From Chalara sp. BL73 (Eukaryota; Ascomycota; Leotiomycetes; Helotiales), in the NCBI GenBank assembly GCA_918026815.1, contig CAKJVC010000124.1:434001-498000 (forward strand): 64,000 nucleotides of DNA. Reading direction: 5' to 3'. The position numbers and the translations under genes are program-made. Below the pieces are notes generated by a model. That model made no database searches. It saw only the letters and a list, made by a program, of their open reading frames with translations, and was not told the DNA's origin. Below are positions 1 to 13,054 of the stretch, in pieces. Each line of letters begins with the position of its first letter. Position 1 is the stretch's first letter.

Positions 1-2430
1 GAATGAGATGAGGCGGACGGAAGGGGAGGATATTTTGTTGCATATCGTGTCGGGACAAAATTCCGGGTGCCTTCGAAGTGACTTTGCTCGATGATTCGAT
101 GCGAAGTGGTTCGATCGTGATGAGATGGAAGGGTGACGGCGGTGACGGAGTCGAGCCCCGTGGTGGATAGAGCATCTGTTTGAGTCTGAATCATGACATC
201 TTTCCACAGTTTGACCCAGAAGGCTAGGTTAGATGACTTCGTTCCATTGTTGCATGTATTTTATGTCTCCAAAAATGCGCATTGCGAGAGGGTTTCATGA
301 TATGAAGTACGCCTAGGGGCCAGCTTACAACTTTATGTCACGAGCACTTTTGCCTGTCATAATTGAAATATATCATCACATCCGAACGAGCACACTGGAG
401 CAAAAGCAATAAATACAGCATCACAATCAATCTCGAGCAACAATAAGTATGATCCACCATAAGCAAATCGCCCATCTGAGAACATGGGTATTCCAGAGTA
501 CCAATTCACAGCCCTCATTAATGCTCCGTACTAATTATCTCATATCCCTTGTTGCCATTCCTCAGCGCTAGGCTCCGTACCTGATATCGAAATAACAGCT
601 ACCCCCTGCCTGGACCAGGAAGGCCAGTCTCCTTTCCACCGTATCGACTTTCAATCTCTACCCCTGGCCAGCCTCTCATTCCTCAGTCGCAGATGGCTTC
701 TTCGTCCAAAGCTACAGCACGGGAAAACAGAGCATAGAGGTCCACCCAGTCTCGCGAAGCGCTCTCTGCCCATTTTCACGATGTCAACAGTGTTGCGGAG
801 TTCCTCTCCAGCTGGTATCTTGCCATTACATGTTAGGGGCGCATGGGTTGCGACTCAAATTTGGCGGCCAGGGGGTAAATCATAGCTGCTTGCATTTATA
901 AGGCGAATAAGGCAGGAGGGTGATGAACGTACGGTAAGCGATAAACCGACCATGTATAGATGACCAATTTTGGGGAAGCGCAGCTGAGCGTGATGGGATG
1001 TTAGGTGGCACGTGCTCAGGGCTTGTCGGGCGGCTGTATGGTGTTGAAAGTCGCTGAGCTTGCTCTTAGTAAAGTAGGCCTGAGTAAGAGGTGGGAGAAC
1101 AATCATCTATTTGCATAATATAGCATCTGCGCTGTGCTCATGTGGGCTGCTTGGAAGAGATGCGTCTGGCATGTGGAGCTCGAGATGTTGATCAATGGTG
1201 ACTCTAATTATGCTAGAACGAAACAAGCTAAGTGCAGACTCAGTAAGAGTCTAGAAGTTAATAAAGTCTTTGAATCAATGAGAACGAGACTAACCTGCGG
1301 TTCTAATAGAGGTGCCTCCATGAGAGCGAACAATAGGATTCAAGTCTCTCCAGCTCTCGAAATCGGAAGCATCTTGGTTCTCATTGAAAACTTTTGTTGA
1401 GAAACTCCCAGAATAAGTTAGCATAATATTCCTTGTTTCCAACTTGTGGTATCCTGCTGTTAGATGTAGTTAATGGTTGATGATGCGAGGACTTTATGCG
1501 TGACATTCTCGAGCTGCTGTACGAATGATCTAGCTTTCAGCCATGACGTTCACAAAGTATCCTTCACTCAATAGAAGAATATCTGATCATTTATCTGCTC
1601 TAGTCCTCAGCAGCCACCACCAGATTCAATTGAGAGCTCCTCATCTCCATATGAGTGCGCCATGTCGGCTCTAATCGAAAGACAACCTCGCCGCATTCAG
1701 ATTCATAGTGACATGCCTCCTAGAAGAAACGAGACGGAGCTCGAGCACGCCAATTTTGCGGAATCGGCTTGATATGATACAGTACAGGCACCTGCCACGA
1801 AAGGTTTTTCCTCGGAGATAGAGCAGATCTATAGTGCTTCGCGACGAAATTTGTCACGTCTGCTCTAGTATGATAAAGACTCCTATCCCACGATTCCAGT
1901 GGTATTCAAACGGCAACCTGCATTCCCTCGTGGAACTTTGGTATTGGGATGGAACGCTACATTAGCTTTGATTGCGTTGGCATTCCGCGTTGGCATCAAG
2001 TGACACGAAAGAAGTAATCGTTTCATAGCCTGGGAGGCGTTCAAGGCTCATTTAAACCCGCAAATTCGTAACAAATGTAACAATAGATGACCATAGAGAA
2101 TATGTAATCTGCACTGGCAGTTGAACAATGACACAAAGCACAAACTTTGATAAGCTTACCACCAAGTTTCTATCATTTGAATCAATAAGCTCTAAGAGCT
2201 TTATCTATTGCACATCCAAATGGTTTCGACTAGCGTTGTTGAATGTGCATTAATGTTCTTTCTGTAACCTATAGTACATACAACCTTGATTCCCAACGGG
2301 AGCATGCAACCCATGTGTAAGTGATCCAAAGCCAGGTGATCATTAAAGTTCCCTGGCATCCACGCAATGATAACTTTTAGGAATCTATTGAACTTCCGGC
2401 CGCCGCATTGTTCCCAAGGTAGTGCGAAAC
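1..2430. other. gene-free left edge
   Basis: About 2.4 kb without a supportable gene. Short open frames (for example around 855-1106 on the minus strand and 1134-1400 on the plus strand) have no recognisable domain, no splice continuation and no conserved motif. The last few hundred bases should hold the 3' untranslated region of adk1, which reads leftward into this stretch. The first 200 bases may be the leader of a gene lying outside the window, but nothing here shows it. Confidence 0.5.
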
Positions 2431-3429
<999 letters not shown>

Positions 3430-3820
3430 TGCGAGCGATTTGTACAGCAAAAACCTGACCAAGGTAACAATCTATACGAGGGCGTCAAATGAGGAGAGAT
3501 CCGCGCAGATATGAGCAGAGATGAGAGGCTGCGACGGGATTAAGAAATGATGGTTGAGAGTTTTTTGGATGAAGCTTTGTCCAGCAGCCAGACAAGCTCG
3601 GCACGTTCACAACGAGCCGGGATTGATGCGCTTTCCTCTTATCCGAGCTCGCAGATATCACATTTCCGACAATTGGAGGCGCGGGAAAGGTCCATCCACG
3701 GCAATGATAATATCATATTCAGTTATATAAAGAATTTTATACATAGAGAAATTAAATCATGACCCTCTGAGTACCTAGCTACAACACACAGATTTGAAAT
3801 ATGCCAAGGAATAATTGTGG

Positions 3821-3828
3821 TCACGTGA
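3821..3828. promoter_or_regulatory. TCACGTGA palindrome (E-box) between adk1 and rpn8
   Basis: A perfect 8-bp palindrome with a CACGTG core, the site class bound by bHLH factors such as Cbf1. It ends 124 bp before the rpn8 start codon and lies about 390 bp from the adk1 start. The same 8-mer occurs upstream of atp15 and nce101 in this window. Binding is inferred, not shown. Confidence 0.45.
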
Positions 3829-3951
3829 ACAACCGTTCAGCGACTATTCCACTTTGGAAAGCTCACGTCTCCCGCTTCAGCCTTCTGAAGCTGGGATTGT
3901 CAACAACTTTGAAGAATTTCTAAAACATCAAAACCACTTCCTTAGCCCGTC

Positions 3952-5132
3952 ATGCCTGCCACTACTGCAGAAACTCTCTCCCTCGTCACAAGAACAGTCT
4001 CCGTCGCCCCCCTCGTCCTCCTCTCAGCAGCAGATCATTACGGGCGGTCTGCGAAAGGTACTCGAAAGCGAGTCGTAGGAGTTTTATTAGGACAGAATGA
4101 TGGCAAAGATGTGCGGGTGTCGAATAGTTTTGCTGGTGAGTCGATGTCCATCTTTAGCAGGATATACGTTTTCTCTTTCACAAAGCTAACCTAGAATCAA
4201 ATAGTGCCTTTCGAGGAGGACGACAAGGACCCGTCAGTATGGTTTTTAGATCACAACTACGTGGAGTCGATGAGCGACATGTTCAAGAAGATCAATGCGC
4301 GGGAAAAGTTGATAGGATGGTACCATTCAGGACCAAAGCTGAGAGCCTCAGACTTGGAAATCAATGAGCTATTCAAAAGATATAACCCCAATCCACTCCT
4401 TGTTATCATCGATGTGCAACCAAAGGAGGCGGGCGTCCCAACAGATGCATACTTTGCAGTAGAAGAGATTAAGGATGTAAGAGCTGGAATTATAGCTTCG
4501 ATGACAAACTAACACCAATATAGGACGGAACTACCACATCCAAGACTTTCGTACATACGCCATCTATCATCGAGGCAGAGGAAGCTGAGGAGATCGGAGT
4601 TGAGCATTTACTAAGAGACATTCGGGACGTTGCTGTTGGTACATTATCAACGAGAATCACATCACAACTACAATCGCTGCAAGGGCTTCATCTACGATTA
4701 CGGGACATTGCGGCATATCTCACCAAAGTTATAGATGGAACATTACCGATCAACCATGCAATTCTAGGCAACCTCCAAGACGTCTTCAACCTCCTACCCA
4801 ATCTCTCTACTCCAACCTCATCTAGTACATCTAACGGCGCGGATGGTCCTGCGAAGAACAACAGCGAGTTAGCACACGCAATGAGTATCAAGACGAACGA
4901 TCAACTTATGGCCATCTACCTAAGCAGTTTGATCCGCGCCATCACCGCATTCCACGATCTAATTGAGAATAAGATCCAAAATAGACAAGCGCAAGAGGAG
5001 AAAGAAGCTAAGAAAGATGATGCTAAAGACGACAAGGAGAAGAAAACATTAACGTTGAATGGTGTTAATGGAGAGTCTAAGGAGGGAAAGGAGGCAGAAA
5101 AGGAGAAAGACGACAAGGAGAAGAAGAAATGA
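3952..5132 (+). CDS. rpn8: 26S proteasome regulatory subunit Rpn8 (PSMD7), two introns
   Basis: Non-catalytic MPN-domain subunit of the proteasome lid; it pairs with the deubiquitinase Rpn11. Three exons give 354 residues, with introns at 4136-4204 and 4477-4523 that close in frame. The MPN domain occupies about residues 15-150: [29 protein letters not shown], then NPLLVIIDV. The JAMM zinc ligands of Rpn11 are absent, as usual for Rpn8. A C-terminal helical part ([13 protein letters not shown]..., [17 protein letters not shown]) is followed from about residue 290 by a lysine- and acid-rich tail with repeated KDD/DKEKK blocks, probably disordered. It is convergent with the SWIM gene downstream (391 bp between stops). 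The family is clear because length and motif order match Rpn8 rather than eIF3f or Csn6. Confidence 0.95.
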
Positions 5133-5522
5133 TGAATGACATCTGATGGCGTTTAGACTTTGGGTGTCCATGGATATCAGGCCGGCATGTCATATCTACA
5201 GAATATGCATACTCTGCCATTGTACAATAGATGCATAGCGCGATATTAATAGCAGCCGCGCAGGTGTGTTCATGACCAAGTTTCATTTACTGACGAGGCC
5301 CCGGTCCGTAATTTGACCATTTCTTCTTACGGGACAGCATAATCCGTAACAGGTGCCTGCGAGAGGTTATTCGGCTTTTAGGCCACGATCCATTCACCAT
5401 TCCCTTTACTCTATGACAATACCACCTCCCCTAGCAAGCCTCTTTACTCCATTTCATGCGATCCTAATACCACCTATTCCCAACCTATAACTCCACAAAA
5501 GACATATCCCCCACGAGACACC

Positions 5523-6323
5523 TCAACCAACCGCCAACCCCGCTGCCTCCTCCCTTCCTACGCCTCTTTCCTTCACATAACTCCCGAGTACACCATCCCA
5601 TTTCTCCCCTAACAAACAAGCAAGCAAATGCTTACAAATCGGCACATGGTCCCCTCCTTCCCTCCCATCCAAACTCTCGCCTCCAAACTCCCATTTCCCT
5701 TCCCTATCTCCATAGCCGTCGCCGTCCCCGTTGCTCTCCTCCCATGAAAAAGAAGACGAATGCACCCCAGGAAAGGCCGCAAAAGCGAAGGCCGCGCAAT
5801 CACAATTCCAGGCTTGGAGACGGACCGTGTAGACTTTCCCGCCTTCCCCGTCACCGCCTCTATCTCTCCCTCTTCCTCGCGGTACCTGGCTACTGCGCAC
5901 TAGATAAAACTCCGCCGTCTTCCGCTCGTCAACCCCGCCTTCCGCGGCGAGCTCGGGGAGATGCACGCGTGCCTGCGGCGGCCACGCTTTCCCTTCGCCC
6001 ATCCCCCCCTCCTTTCCGTTCCCCTCTCCAGCTCTCGGCCGCGAGTCCGCATCAAGGCCGTCAAGGTCAGGGTCGTGATGAATCCTTGTCACGAGCCCGC
6101 GATCCAGCAGGTCGAGCGCTTGGAGCAGCGTCGGTGGCGGGATGATAACATGTAGCGTTGTCAGCAGCGCTCTATGGCTCAGGGGAACGAGTTTCAGAGG
6201 GCTCGTGCTCTCGTTCGCGATCGGAAAGGCGTTTTTGCCGGGATCGGGGGCGGGAGGAGGAGGGAGGGAAGTCAAAGTGTTGATGAGGGATGTGAGGAAC
6301 TTTCTTGGCGTCGGGAGCGCCAT
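5523..6323 (-). CDS. SWIM zinc-finger protein, Sws1/ZSWIM7-like
   Basis: Probable fungal member of the Sws1/Shu2/ZSWIM7 family, which works with Rad51 paralogues (Shu complex) to promote Rad51 filaments in homologous recombination. The single exon gives 266 residues. The SWIM pattern CxC-x(n)-CxH is seen as WNCDCAAFAFAAFPG and later VPICKHLLACLL, close to the family's CSCPAFAF and CKHLLA motifs; an upstream segment LLQALDLLDRGLVT matches the QALDLVD element of ZSWIM7. Between the two zinc-ligand pairs is an insert of about 60 residues rich in Gly, Asp and Glu, longer than in animals. The start at 6323 (MALPTPRK) was chosen because the 83 in-frame codons upstream look like untranslated leader. 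High GC sets it apart from its neighbours. Family confident; Shu-complex role inferred. Confidence 0.8.
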   Translation of the reverse strand: MALPTPRKFLTSLINTLTSLPPPPAPDPGKNAFPIANESTSPLKLVPLSHRALLTTLHVIIPPPTLLQALDLLDRGLVTRIHHDPDLDGLDADSRPRAGEGNGKEGGMGEGKAWPPQARVHLPELAAEGGVDERKTAEFYLVRSSQVPRGRGRDRGGDGEGGKVYTVRLQAWNCDCAAFAFAAFPGVHSSSFSWEESNGDGDGYGDREGKWEFGGESLDGREGGDHVPICKHLLACLLGEKWDGVLGSYVKERGVGREEAAGLAVG

Positions 6324-7383
6324 TTCTATGTCAAGGGGCGGGCAGGCGCAAGAATAGGGTTCATGATTCGTGACATGGGAGGTATGGTCATGAGGGTAGA
6401 TGAAGACTCTAAGGGAGATTCGGTGACGGCGAAGACGCAGGGCAGTGCGCAGGTGAAGAGATCCGCACGTGAACCCATCTCCTGACGATGTTGACAATGC
6501 TCGCTTAAAAAAAAGGAGAATAATGTCCTTGTTCTCTATTCCCGTTCTTTTCTCTCTCATATCACAAGACACAAATATAATTCTGGCCTCCTAATTTACC
6601 TTCATCCGTCCCCAATGATTCTTACTCCATATAAATACCTTTCCGCGACTTCGCACCAATACGGTCAACAAAACTTTCACTCAAAGATCACTAGTTCTTA
6701 CACATCCCAAATGCAATCTCCTCCCATCCTCCTATTCTCAAAATTTTGAAAGAATTAGAAAAAACTCGCACGGTTGAGAAGGTGGTTTCGAATTAATAGA
6801 ATACTGTTTCTATAATTTGTTTTATGCGCAGGGCGGCGCTATGTAACACAAGCAATGTATCATATATCAGTTTACTAGGCAAGGGAGGAGAGTTGCTCGG
6901 AAGATGCGGTATGGTATATATGGGCTGGGAGGGGTGAGATCGGAGAATTTGTTGATATTACAACCTTATTATACCTACTTGTACGTCCTGATATGGGAGG
7001 ACTGTATTATCCCAAAATCTGTGCGTACAGTACCGGTTGTCATATAAACACATCAAGTGTGCTTCGGCTCCAGCTTGTACATAATCCAATCCATTTTCCT
7101 CAAAGAAAGCTGATTCTCCTTATCCTGCGACTATGGACATAAAAAATCCGATGACGAATATTTCCGAAACGCGATTCTGCTGCTCAAATTAAAAGGTAGA
7201 TATCTTGTATGCATGCTCTGGAGGCCACTATCCACATCACGATCTGCTTCGGGTTCTTCACGGGCGCGCGGAGCCCTTTAAGAATAGACATTCGAAGATC
7301 TATTTATCTCTATATCAGTAACTTTTCTATATTTGTACATATATTGTAACACATCGCGAGCATTAATATAACGCGAGGCTGGC
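6324..7383. other. intergenic, no gene seen
   Basis: About 1.06 kb between the 5' end of the SWIM gene and the 3' end of hem13. It is AT-rich with no convincing open frame. It should contain the SWIM-gene promoter (a pyrimidine-rich stretch near 6590-6720 on the plus strand) and the hem13 3' untranslated region. Confidence 0.5.
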
Positions 7384-8687
7384 TTACACCCATTCCTTGG
7401 GCTCTCTCAATATATCGACCAATCTCTGTTCCCGGCTTCCCTTTTCCGGCTCAAACATATACTTCCACGATGCTGTAACAGGCAGGCTCATCAGGATGCT
7501 CTCCACTCGCGCATTTGCTTTGCTTAGCCCAAATGATGTCCCCCTATCATGCAACAGATTAAATTCCACATATCGTCCTCTTCGAATCCGCTGCCATTCC
7601 TGTTCTTTTTCTGTATATGGCATATCTTTCCGCTTCTCAATAATTGGAATATAGCTTGGTAAGAAAGAGGTAGCCACACTTTTTGTGAAGGCGAATGTGT
7701 TTTCCTTGTCTTTCTCAACCTCATCCAGGTCGTCGAAAAAGATCCCTCCGATACCTCGCGATTCGCCTCTGTGCGTATTGACAAAGTACTTGTCGCACCA
7801 TTCCTTGAAGCGAGGATAATAAGTCTTGTCATGTTGGTCGCATGCCTCCTTTAATGTCTTGTGGAAGTGAATGGCATCCTCATCAAAGACGTAATTAGGT
7901 GTAAGATCGGTTCCCCCTCCAAACCACCAAGTATTGGCTACCCCATTTTCATCCATTGTCTCGAAATATCTAACGTTCATGTGCACGGTAGGTGCCATAG
8001 GATTTACCGGATGGAGGACCATGCTTAATCCTGCCGCGAAATAGTCCAAAGAATCAACAGTTGGATCGAGAGCCTTGTGATTGACTCGCATCTGCTGAAT
8101 TGCAGGTCTGGGGAGCGTCCCGTACACAATGCTGACGTTCACTCCGGCCTTTTCGAATACATTTCCTTCCTGGAGCACGCAGGAGATACCGCCACCACCA
8201 TTGTCCCGAGTCCACTCATCTATCCGGAACTTTTTACCGTCCACCTGCTCAAGCGCCGCAACTATCTCCTTTTGCTGTGACTTTATAAAGTCCTCCATTT
8301 GTAGTCGCATTGGCGAGGTCTCTGTGATGCCGTTTTCCCGCTTGGTCAGGCCATCCCGTTCTGATTGAGTAGTACCATCCATGGCGGATGCTTCCTGAGT
8401 GCGCTACAGCATATCAGCAAGCGCAATTGCATCTATCGCTTGAGGTTTGACGGTACCATATTGTATATTAGGACAGTTATAAAGACAACCCCAACTGCTA
8501 ATCTAGTCTTTGGCGCCCAAACAGTCGTTCGACCAGCTCCACGAGACTCAGGACGAGGAGGTTTCCCAGAAGGTTGGTCGCCGATATGCCTCCGCTGAGG
8601 TCGTAAACTCTGAGAAATATATTTTGATCGAGGGCGGATCTTTTGGAATTGCGCAAGGCGCAGAGAAGGTCTAAATAAGGAGGACAT
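7384..8687 (-). CDS. hem13: oxygen-dependent coproporphyrinogen III oxidase, mitochondrial-type leader
   Basis: Converts coproporphyrinogen III to protoporphyrinogen IX by two oxidative decarboxylations, late in haem synthesis. The large exon (7384-8394) carries the whole catalytic domain: RDNGGGGISCVLQ, WWFGGGTDLTPNYVF followed by HFH, THRGESRGIGGIFFDDLDE, and GRYVEFNLLHDRGTSFGL; the carboxyl end REPKEWV is typical. A 5' exon (8457-8687) encodes 77 residues: an Arg/Ser-rich, acid-poor start (MSSLFRPSLRLAQFQKI) like a mitochondrial presequence, then a hydrophobic run of about 18 residues (LAVGVVFITVLIYNM). The intron begins at 8456 and can end at 8395 or 8404, both in frame, giving 413 or 416 residues. 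Baker's yeast Hem13 is cytosolic and lacks such a leader, so inner-membrane anchoring is inferred here. Divergent from atg8. Confidence 0.93.
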
Positions 8688-9416
8688 GGTGAATAAAAGC
8701 TGCTTCTACAGCACCAAATTCGACTATCGTACACTGAACATGAGGCCACAAGTAAGGAGATTTAGAGTGTAGGGGGAAGTGCAAAAAGCGCAATTGTCGA
8801 ACGAGAGTTGAGGTAATCGTCAGCGTATCGGATGCTTTTTGGCAGAATTGGCTCGGCACCTGCATCATTGAAGGGAGGGCGGGCTTATCATTTAGCCAGG
8901 GGTGATATTATCAACAGGCATGACTTTTGCTTTTTGGGTGATTGCGAAAGGGAAACATAGGATGCTGAGTCATCCAACAAACAGCAATCATGATAACAAA
9001 GACCAGACGCATGATCATAACATCCATACATTACTCTATCTATTTCCATTCCCTTCTTGTTTCTAATTCACACCTAGCATAGATATTCAGAATCATCCAT
9101 CATCCACCCCATATCCCTCCATCAGCTGACTCTCATCTGTCGTGGTGTATTCGTGGTCATTTTCATTTTCCCTGATCCGCCTCCTTCCAGGCACCCACCC
9201 GCTGATTCACCGCCGTGCCGCCATCATCCACCCATTTTAGCGCATTGCCCCTCCTTGTCATCGCTCGCACCTCATACCTCAGCCAAACCTCCAACCTCCC
9301 AATCTTAACCTCATCAATCTCACAAACTCGCCCACCAAACATCCATCCTCATCAACCGCAATACAACAACAACCCGACCAAGCACACATTCGATACTTCG
9401 ATCCGCCGTCATCAAA
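8688..9416. promoter_or_regulatory. divergent hem13/atg8 promoter region
   Basis: 729 bp between the two start codons with no supportable open frame. The atg8 side (about 9050-9410) is strongly C/T-rich with runs of CCATC and CAACA, typical of pyrimidine-rich leaders of highly transcribed fungal genes. No specific factor site could be named. Confidence 0.4.
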
Positions 9417-9944
9417 ATGCGATCCAAGTTCAAGGACGAGCACCCCTTCGAGAAGCGCAAGGCTGAAGCCGAACGCATTGTACGTCGCCCAAACCATCTA
9501 TCTATCTATCATACAAAGACTAACACCGAGGCAGCGCCAAAAGTACTCGGATCGCATCCCCGTCATCTGCGAGAAGGTCGAGAAGAGCGACATCGCTACG
9601 ATTGACAAGAAGAAGTACCTCGTGCCCGCCGACCTCACCGTAGGCCAGTTCGTCTACGTGATCCGCAAGCGCATCAAGCTCAGCCCCGAGAAGGCCATCT
9701 TCATCTTCGTCGACGAGGTCCTGCCACCGACCGCCGCGCTCATGAGCTCCATCTACGAGGAGCACAAGGATGAGGATGGGTATGTTGTTATCTCGCTCCC
9801 CTCTGTTTCACCGCTCTGCGATGTCTATTCACGACCTCAACTACGCAAACATCAAAGGCAGGAATCCAAGCTAACAATGTTCCCAACAGATTCCTATACA
9901 TCTCCTACTCAGGCGAGAACACCTTCGGCTTCGAATCCATCTAA
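9417..9944 (+). CDS. atg8: autophagy ubiquitin-like protein Atg8, two introns
   Basis: Ubiquitin-like modifier conjugated to phosphatidylethanolamine on the phagophore; it drives membrane expansion and cargo receptor binding. Exons 9417-9479, 9535-9779 and 9890-9944 join in frame to 120 residues. The sequence is near-invariant: [54 protein letters not shown], and the end YSGENTFG followed by four residues. Gly116 is the expected Atg4 cleavage and lipid attachment site; the four trailing residues would be removed by Atg4. Introns are 55 and 110 bp. It is convergent with the unrecognised gene at 10548. No oddity is seen. Confidence 0.98.
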
Positions 9945-10547
9945 ACCCCTTAGCCCATCCATCCATCTCCTCCTTCAGGGTACCTCTGGCGTTAATCGGG
10001 ATCACATGGCGCTTTCACTTTAACCACGACGATAACGGGGCAGTTTTTCTTTCCATTATTCCTTGTGTGCAAATAGATTCGTGCGGGACGGGTTGAGCAG
10101 CGAAAGAAGGCAAGCCAGTGCGGACGAGCAACGCGGCAACACCGCGCAATCAGGTATCTACTCGCTGTTTCGCTATGGAAATCGATACTCTCTACATGAA
10201 ACTCTGTGTTCTGAGCAAGTTGCGAATTGCGGTCGTGGCATTAGACCTTGAGCTGTGAGTTGTGCTTGGGAATAGGGGACAAATCGATGCTTTCTACCAA
10301 ACCATATTTCTGTTATTCTTTATTACCTGCATAATACTGTGATAACCTATTCCACCTAACCCTACCAGGCGAACCAAACCAATTCCATCTTAGGTGTAAC
10401 ACTAAAGAAAACCCACTTCCATCAAAAGATACAGCCATGAAACTACCATTGTCTACAGAACTCCATGCAAAACTTGACCAAAGAGCATAGCCACCACCGA
10501 AACCCTCCTTTATCATAAAATGGCGTGAAGTGACTCATAATTCTCAT

Positions 10548-12642
10548 TCAAAAAAGGCTCATGACACTTTTTCTCTTTCTTGGACTACCATTCCAGCCCC
10601 AAGTATGGAGATACTTGCAAGAAGCCTGAGTCTCCTTCTGACTATTACGTAGCAGGTGCCTCTCGCCATCCATTTGAGCCGGACCAGAAGCATTCCTCCC
10701 GGACGATGAGGTCTTAGGCATTCTCTTGGTTTTTGTTTTGAGTTTCCCCTTAACCGTTCCATACGCGTCGGAAAGATAGTCTCTCATGCTTTTCTTACTG
10801 CTGCTAGAACTATCTTGCCTACTATTACTATAGCTGCCTAGCTTTTTGGGATGGCAGGCTTTTCCATTTATAAGAACACCTTTGTTAGGCCCATCGACTC
10901 CTGCAACGCCGACTTGAATCCTGCTAGCTCCGACTGCGTCATATTGCTTATCAACTGTATATGAAGAATCGGGCTTCGGTTTAGCTGTCTCGGTCTTGTT
11001 GGATCCTCGAGCAGAAGTGCCTGATGCAGAGGCATTTGAAGCAGAGGAATCTGGCGCAGAAAAGCCAGTGTCTGAAATGGATGGGTTGTTGGTCTCCCCA
11101 ACCAGACTTGTTGGCATCTTGAGGCCAATCTTAGATGCCAGATTAGGAAAGAACTGTGTTGACCTTCTGCCAGTCTCCTGTATGACATTGACGGCTGCAT
11201 TAACCTCAGGGTAGGACCCGAGGATAATAGTCATGGATTGATCTTGCGGAGAATATGAAAGACTTTGCTCTGTAGCTGACATCGCGTCCACATCCCAGAT
11301 AGTGTAAGCTTGCTGACTTCTTTCAACATGGTACTTGGTCAAATTTGTAACGCCATATCTAATTCGATGAGCGTATTCCAGCTCATATGAAACATTTCGT
11401 TTGCCATCGGGTTGCTTAAACAGTTCAGGTAGTTGCAAAACTATATTCTCAAGGGACTGCTGGATCGTTAAGAGTGGTAAACTCCAGGGTGCGCCTTTAA
11501 GAGAGCCTACTGATAAATCCCATCAGCTCTAATCAAACCCAGCAGGGGTTTCCCTATTACTTACACTCCGTGTTGGATTGGGCTTGCCAAATCTTTAGGC
11601 TTTCGTGTATTCCCTCGGTGTGAGTGTAAGGATGACCGAAAAGTGTAAGCCATAAATCCTCATGTGCATGGCTCATAGCGCGGATAGCCGCTCTGACAAC
11701 TTGCTTAGCAAGTAATATTTCCTCTATTTCATTGAAGATATCCTCCGCTGCATCTATAGGGGATATTTTCATCCGAGCCTCCTTTTGAGCCTGTTTGATC
11801 CAGCTTAATAATTGCTGTCAGTATTGTATATGCAAATGGCCTCCCAAGCAGAATTTGCAGACTCACAGACTTGATCGAACAAACTCAGGCTGCAAAGGAG
11901 GTAGCCCATCAATAGGCTCAGCAAGAGAGATTCTGTTGGCCCAGAGCATATCGCGAGCTCTGATACTCCCAAATATCCGACGATATGTAAGCATATAAGC
12001 GTGGTTGGCAAGCCAGCTATTCCATGTGAGTGCGTTGTAGATTTCATCCCCACTCAGATGGTATGCACTACAAGGCACTTAGGTCAGCAAGGCTTGGAAC
12101 CAGGCAATAGCAACCGTATGAATCATAGGCAAGGTGCATGATTTCAACCTACCGAAGAAAGTAGGGCTTCAATTTCTTAGCGGCAGCATCCCAATATGGA
12201 CCTTGGCTAGAATAATACCCCTTCAAGATTGCATTCTTGTGAGCATCGACGGGATGAAAATGACCATATGCTGTTCTAATGGATGGCTGAAAAGTCTCGA
12301 AGCATGACCTCTGGTTTGGGCATCTTTCAAATTCTTGGTCCACGACTGCTATACGACCGGAGCTGCCAATCCTCAAGGGAGTCAACTTATCAGGTTTTTT
12401 CTTAAATTCTCCATCTGTAATCTGCTGCCCGGAGTCAGCAAACCTGTTTATATGAGCGTGTTAGTGCTGATAATGCTGATGTGCGCATAATTTATATGAA
12501 CTATGGACTAGTAAGAGCATACATTTGCAGCATTACCGAGTGGTTGATACCATGAACTCGGATAAGGGACGGATCGGTTACTTAAAGAAATATTGCCGGA
12601 AAGTATGGGCGGCTCCGCCTGCATGCATAAGGCTGCAGCCAT
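10548..12642 (-). CDS. uncharacterised 593-residue protein, five introns
   Basis: I do not recognise the family. Six exons (12551-12642, 12153-12443, 11867-12067, 11565-11803, 10548-11506, with the last intron 11507-11564) join with consistent phases to 593 residues, which supports a real gene. Introns carry CTAAC or CTGAC branch points. The start at 12642 (MAAALCMQ) is the least certain part; the frame is open further upstream without ATG. The first 300 residues look globular and helical, with aromatic/His-rich segments (TWNSWLANHAYMLTYRR, MSHAHEDLWLTLFGHPYTH). A mid part has NVSYELEYAHRIRYGVTNLT. The last 200 residues are low complexity: a Ser/Ala/Asn stretch, then a basic Ser/Lys-rich tail. 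No transmembrane helix is clear, and a signal peptide is not convincing. Convergent with atg8. Confidence 0.6.
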
Positions 12643-13054
12643 TATGAGGAGTGCGCGATGATGAGTATAACGAAGTGCGAGCCAAAAGCTGTGAATGCTT
12701 AAAGTATTGCTTGCATTGAAGTAATGCCTCTCGAGCAAATGTTGAGGTGAAGAAAGAAGCAAGGTGAAGAAGGACCCTGGACGATACGATAGCTGGCTCA
12801 CCGTTCTTACCCTTACATTTCGGAGCCGTTGTTAGAAGGTGCTTAATGTTGATATCAGTGGCCACTATTTTGCCTGATGTTGATTGATACAAGACTAAAA
12901 AAAAGCAGTGTAAAAATACAAGTCTGATCCTCCTAAGCTTGAATCTCGAATTTCATCAACTTTCTCAATAAAGGGAAACTGGCCCGAAAGTTGACTACTT
13001 TGAAGTGTGACATGTTGCACATCCGTCGCCCGCGGCTAGTAGTACATGACCACT

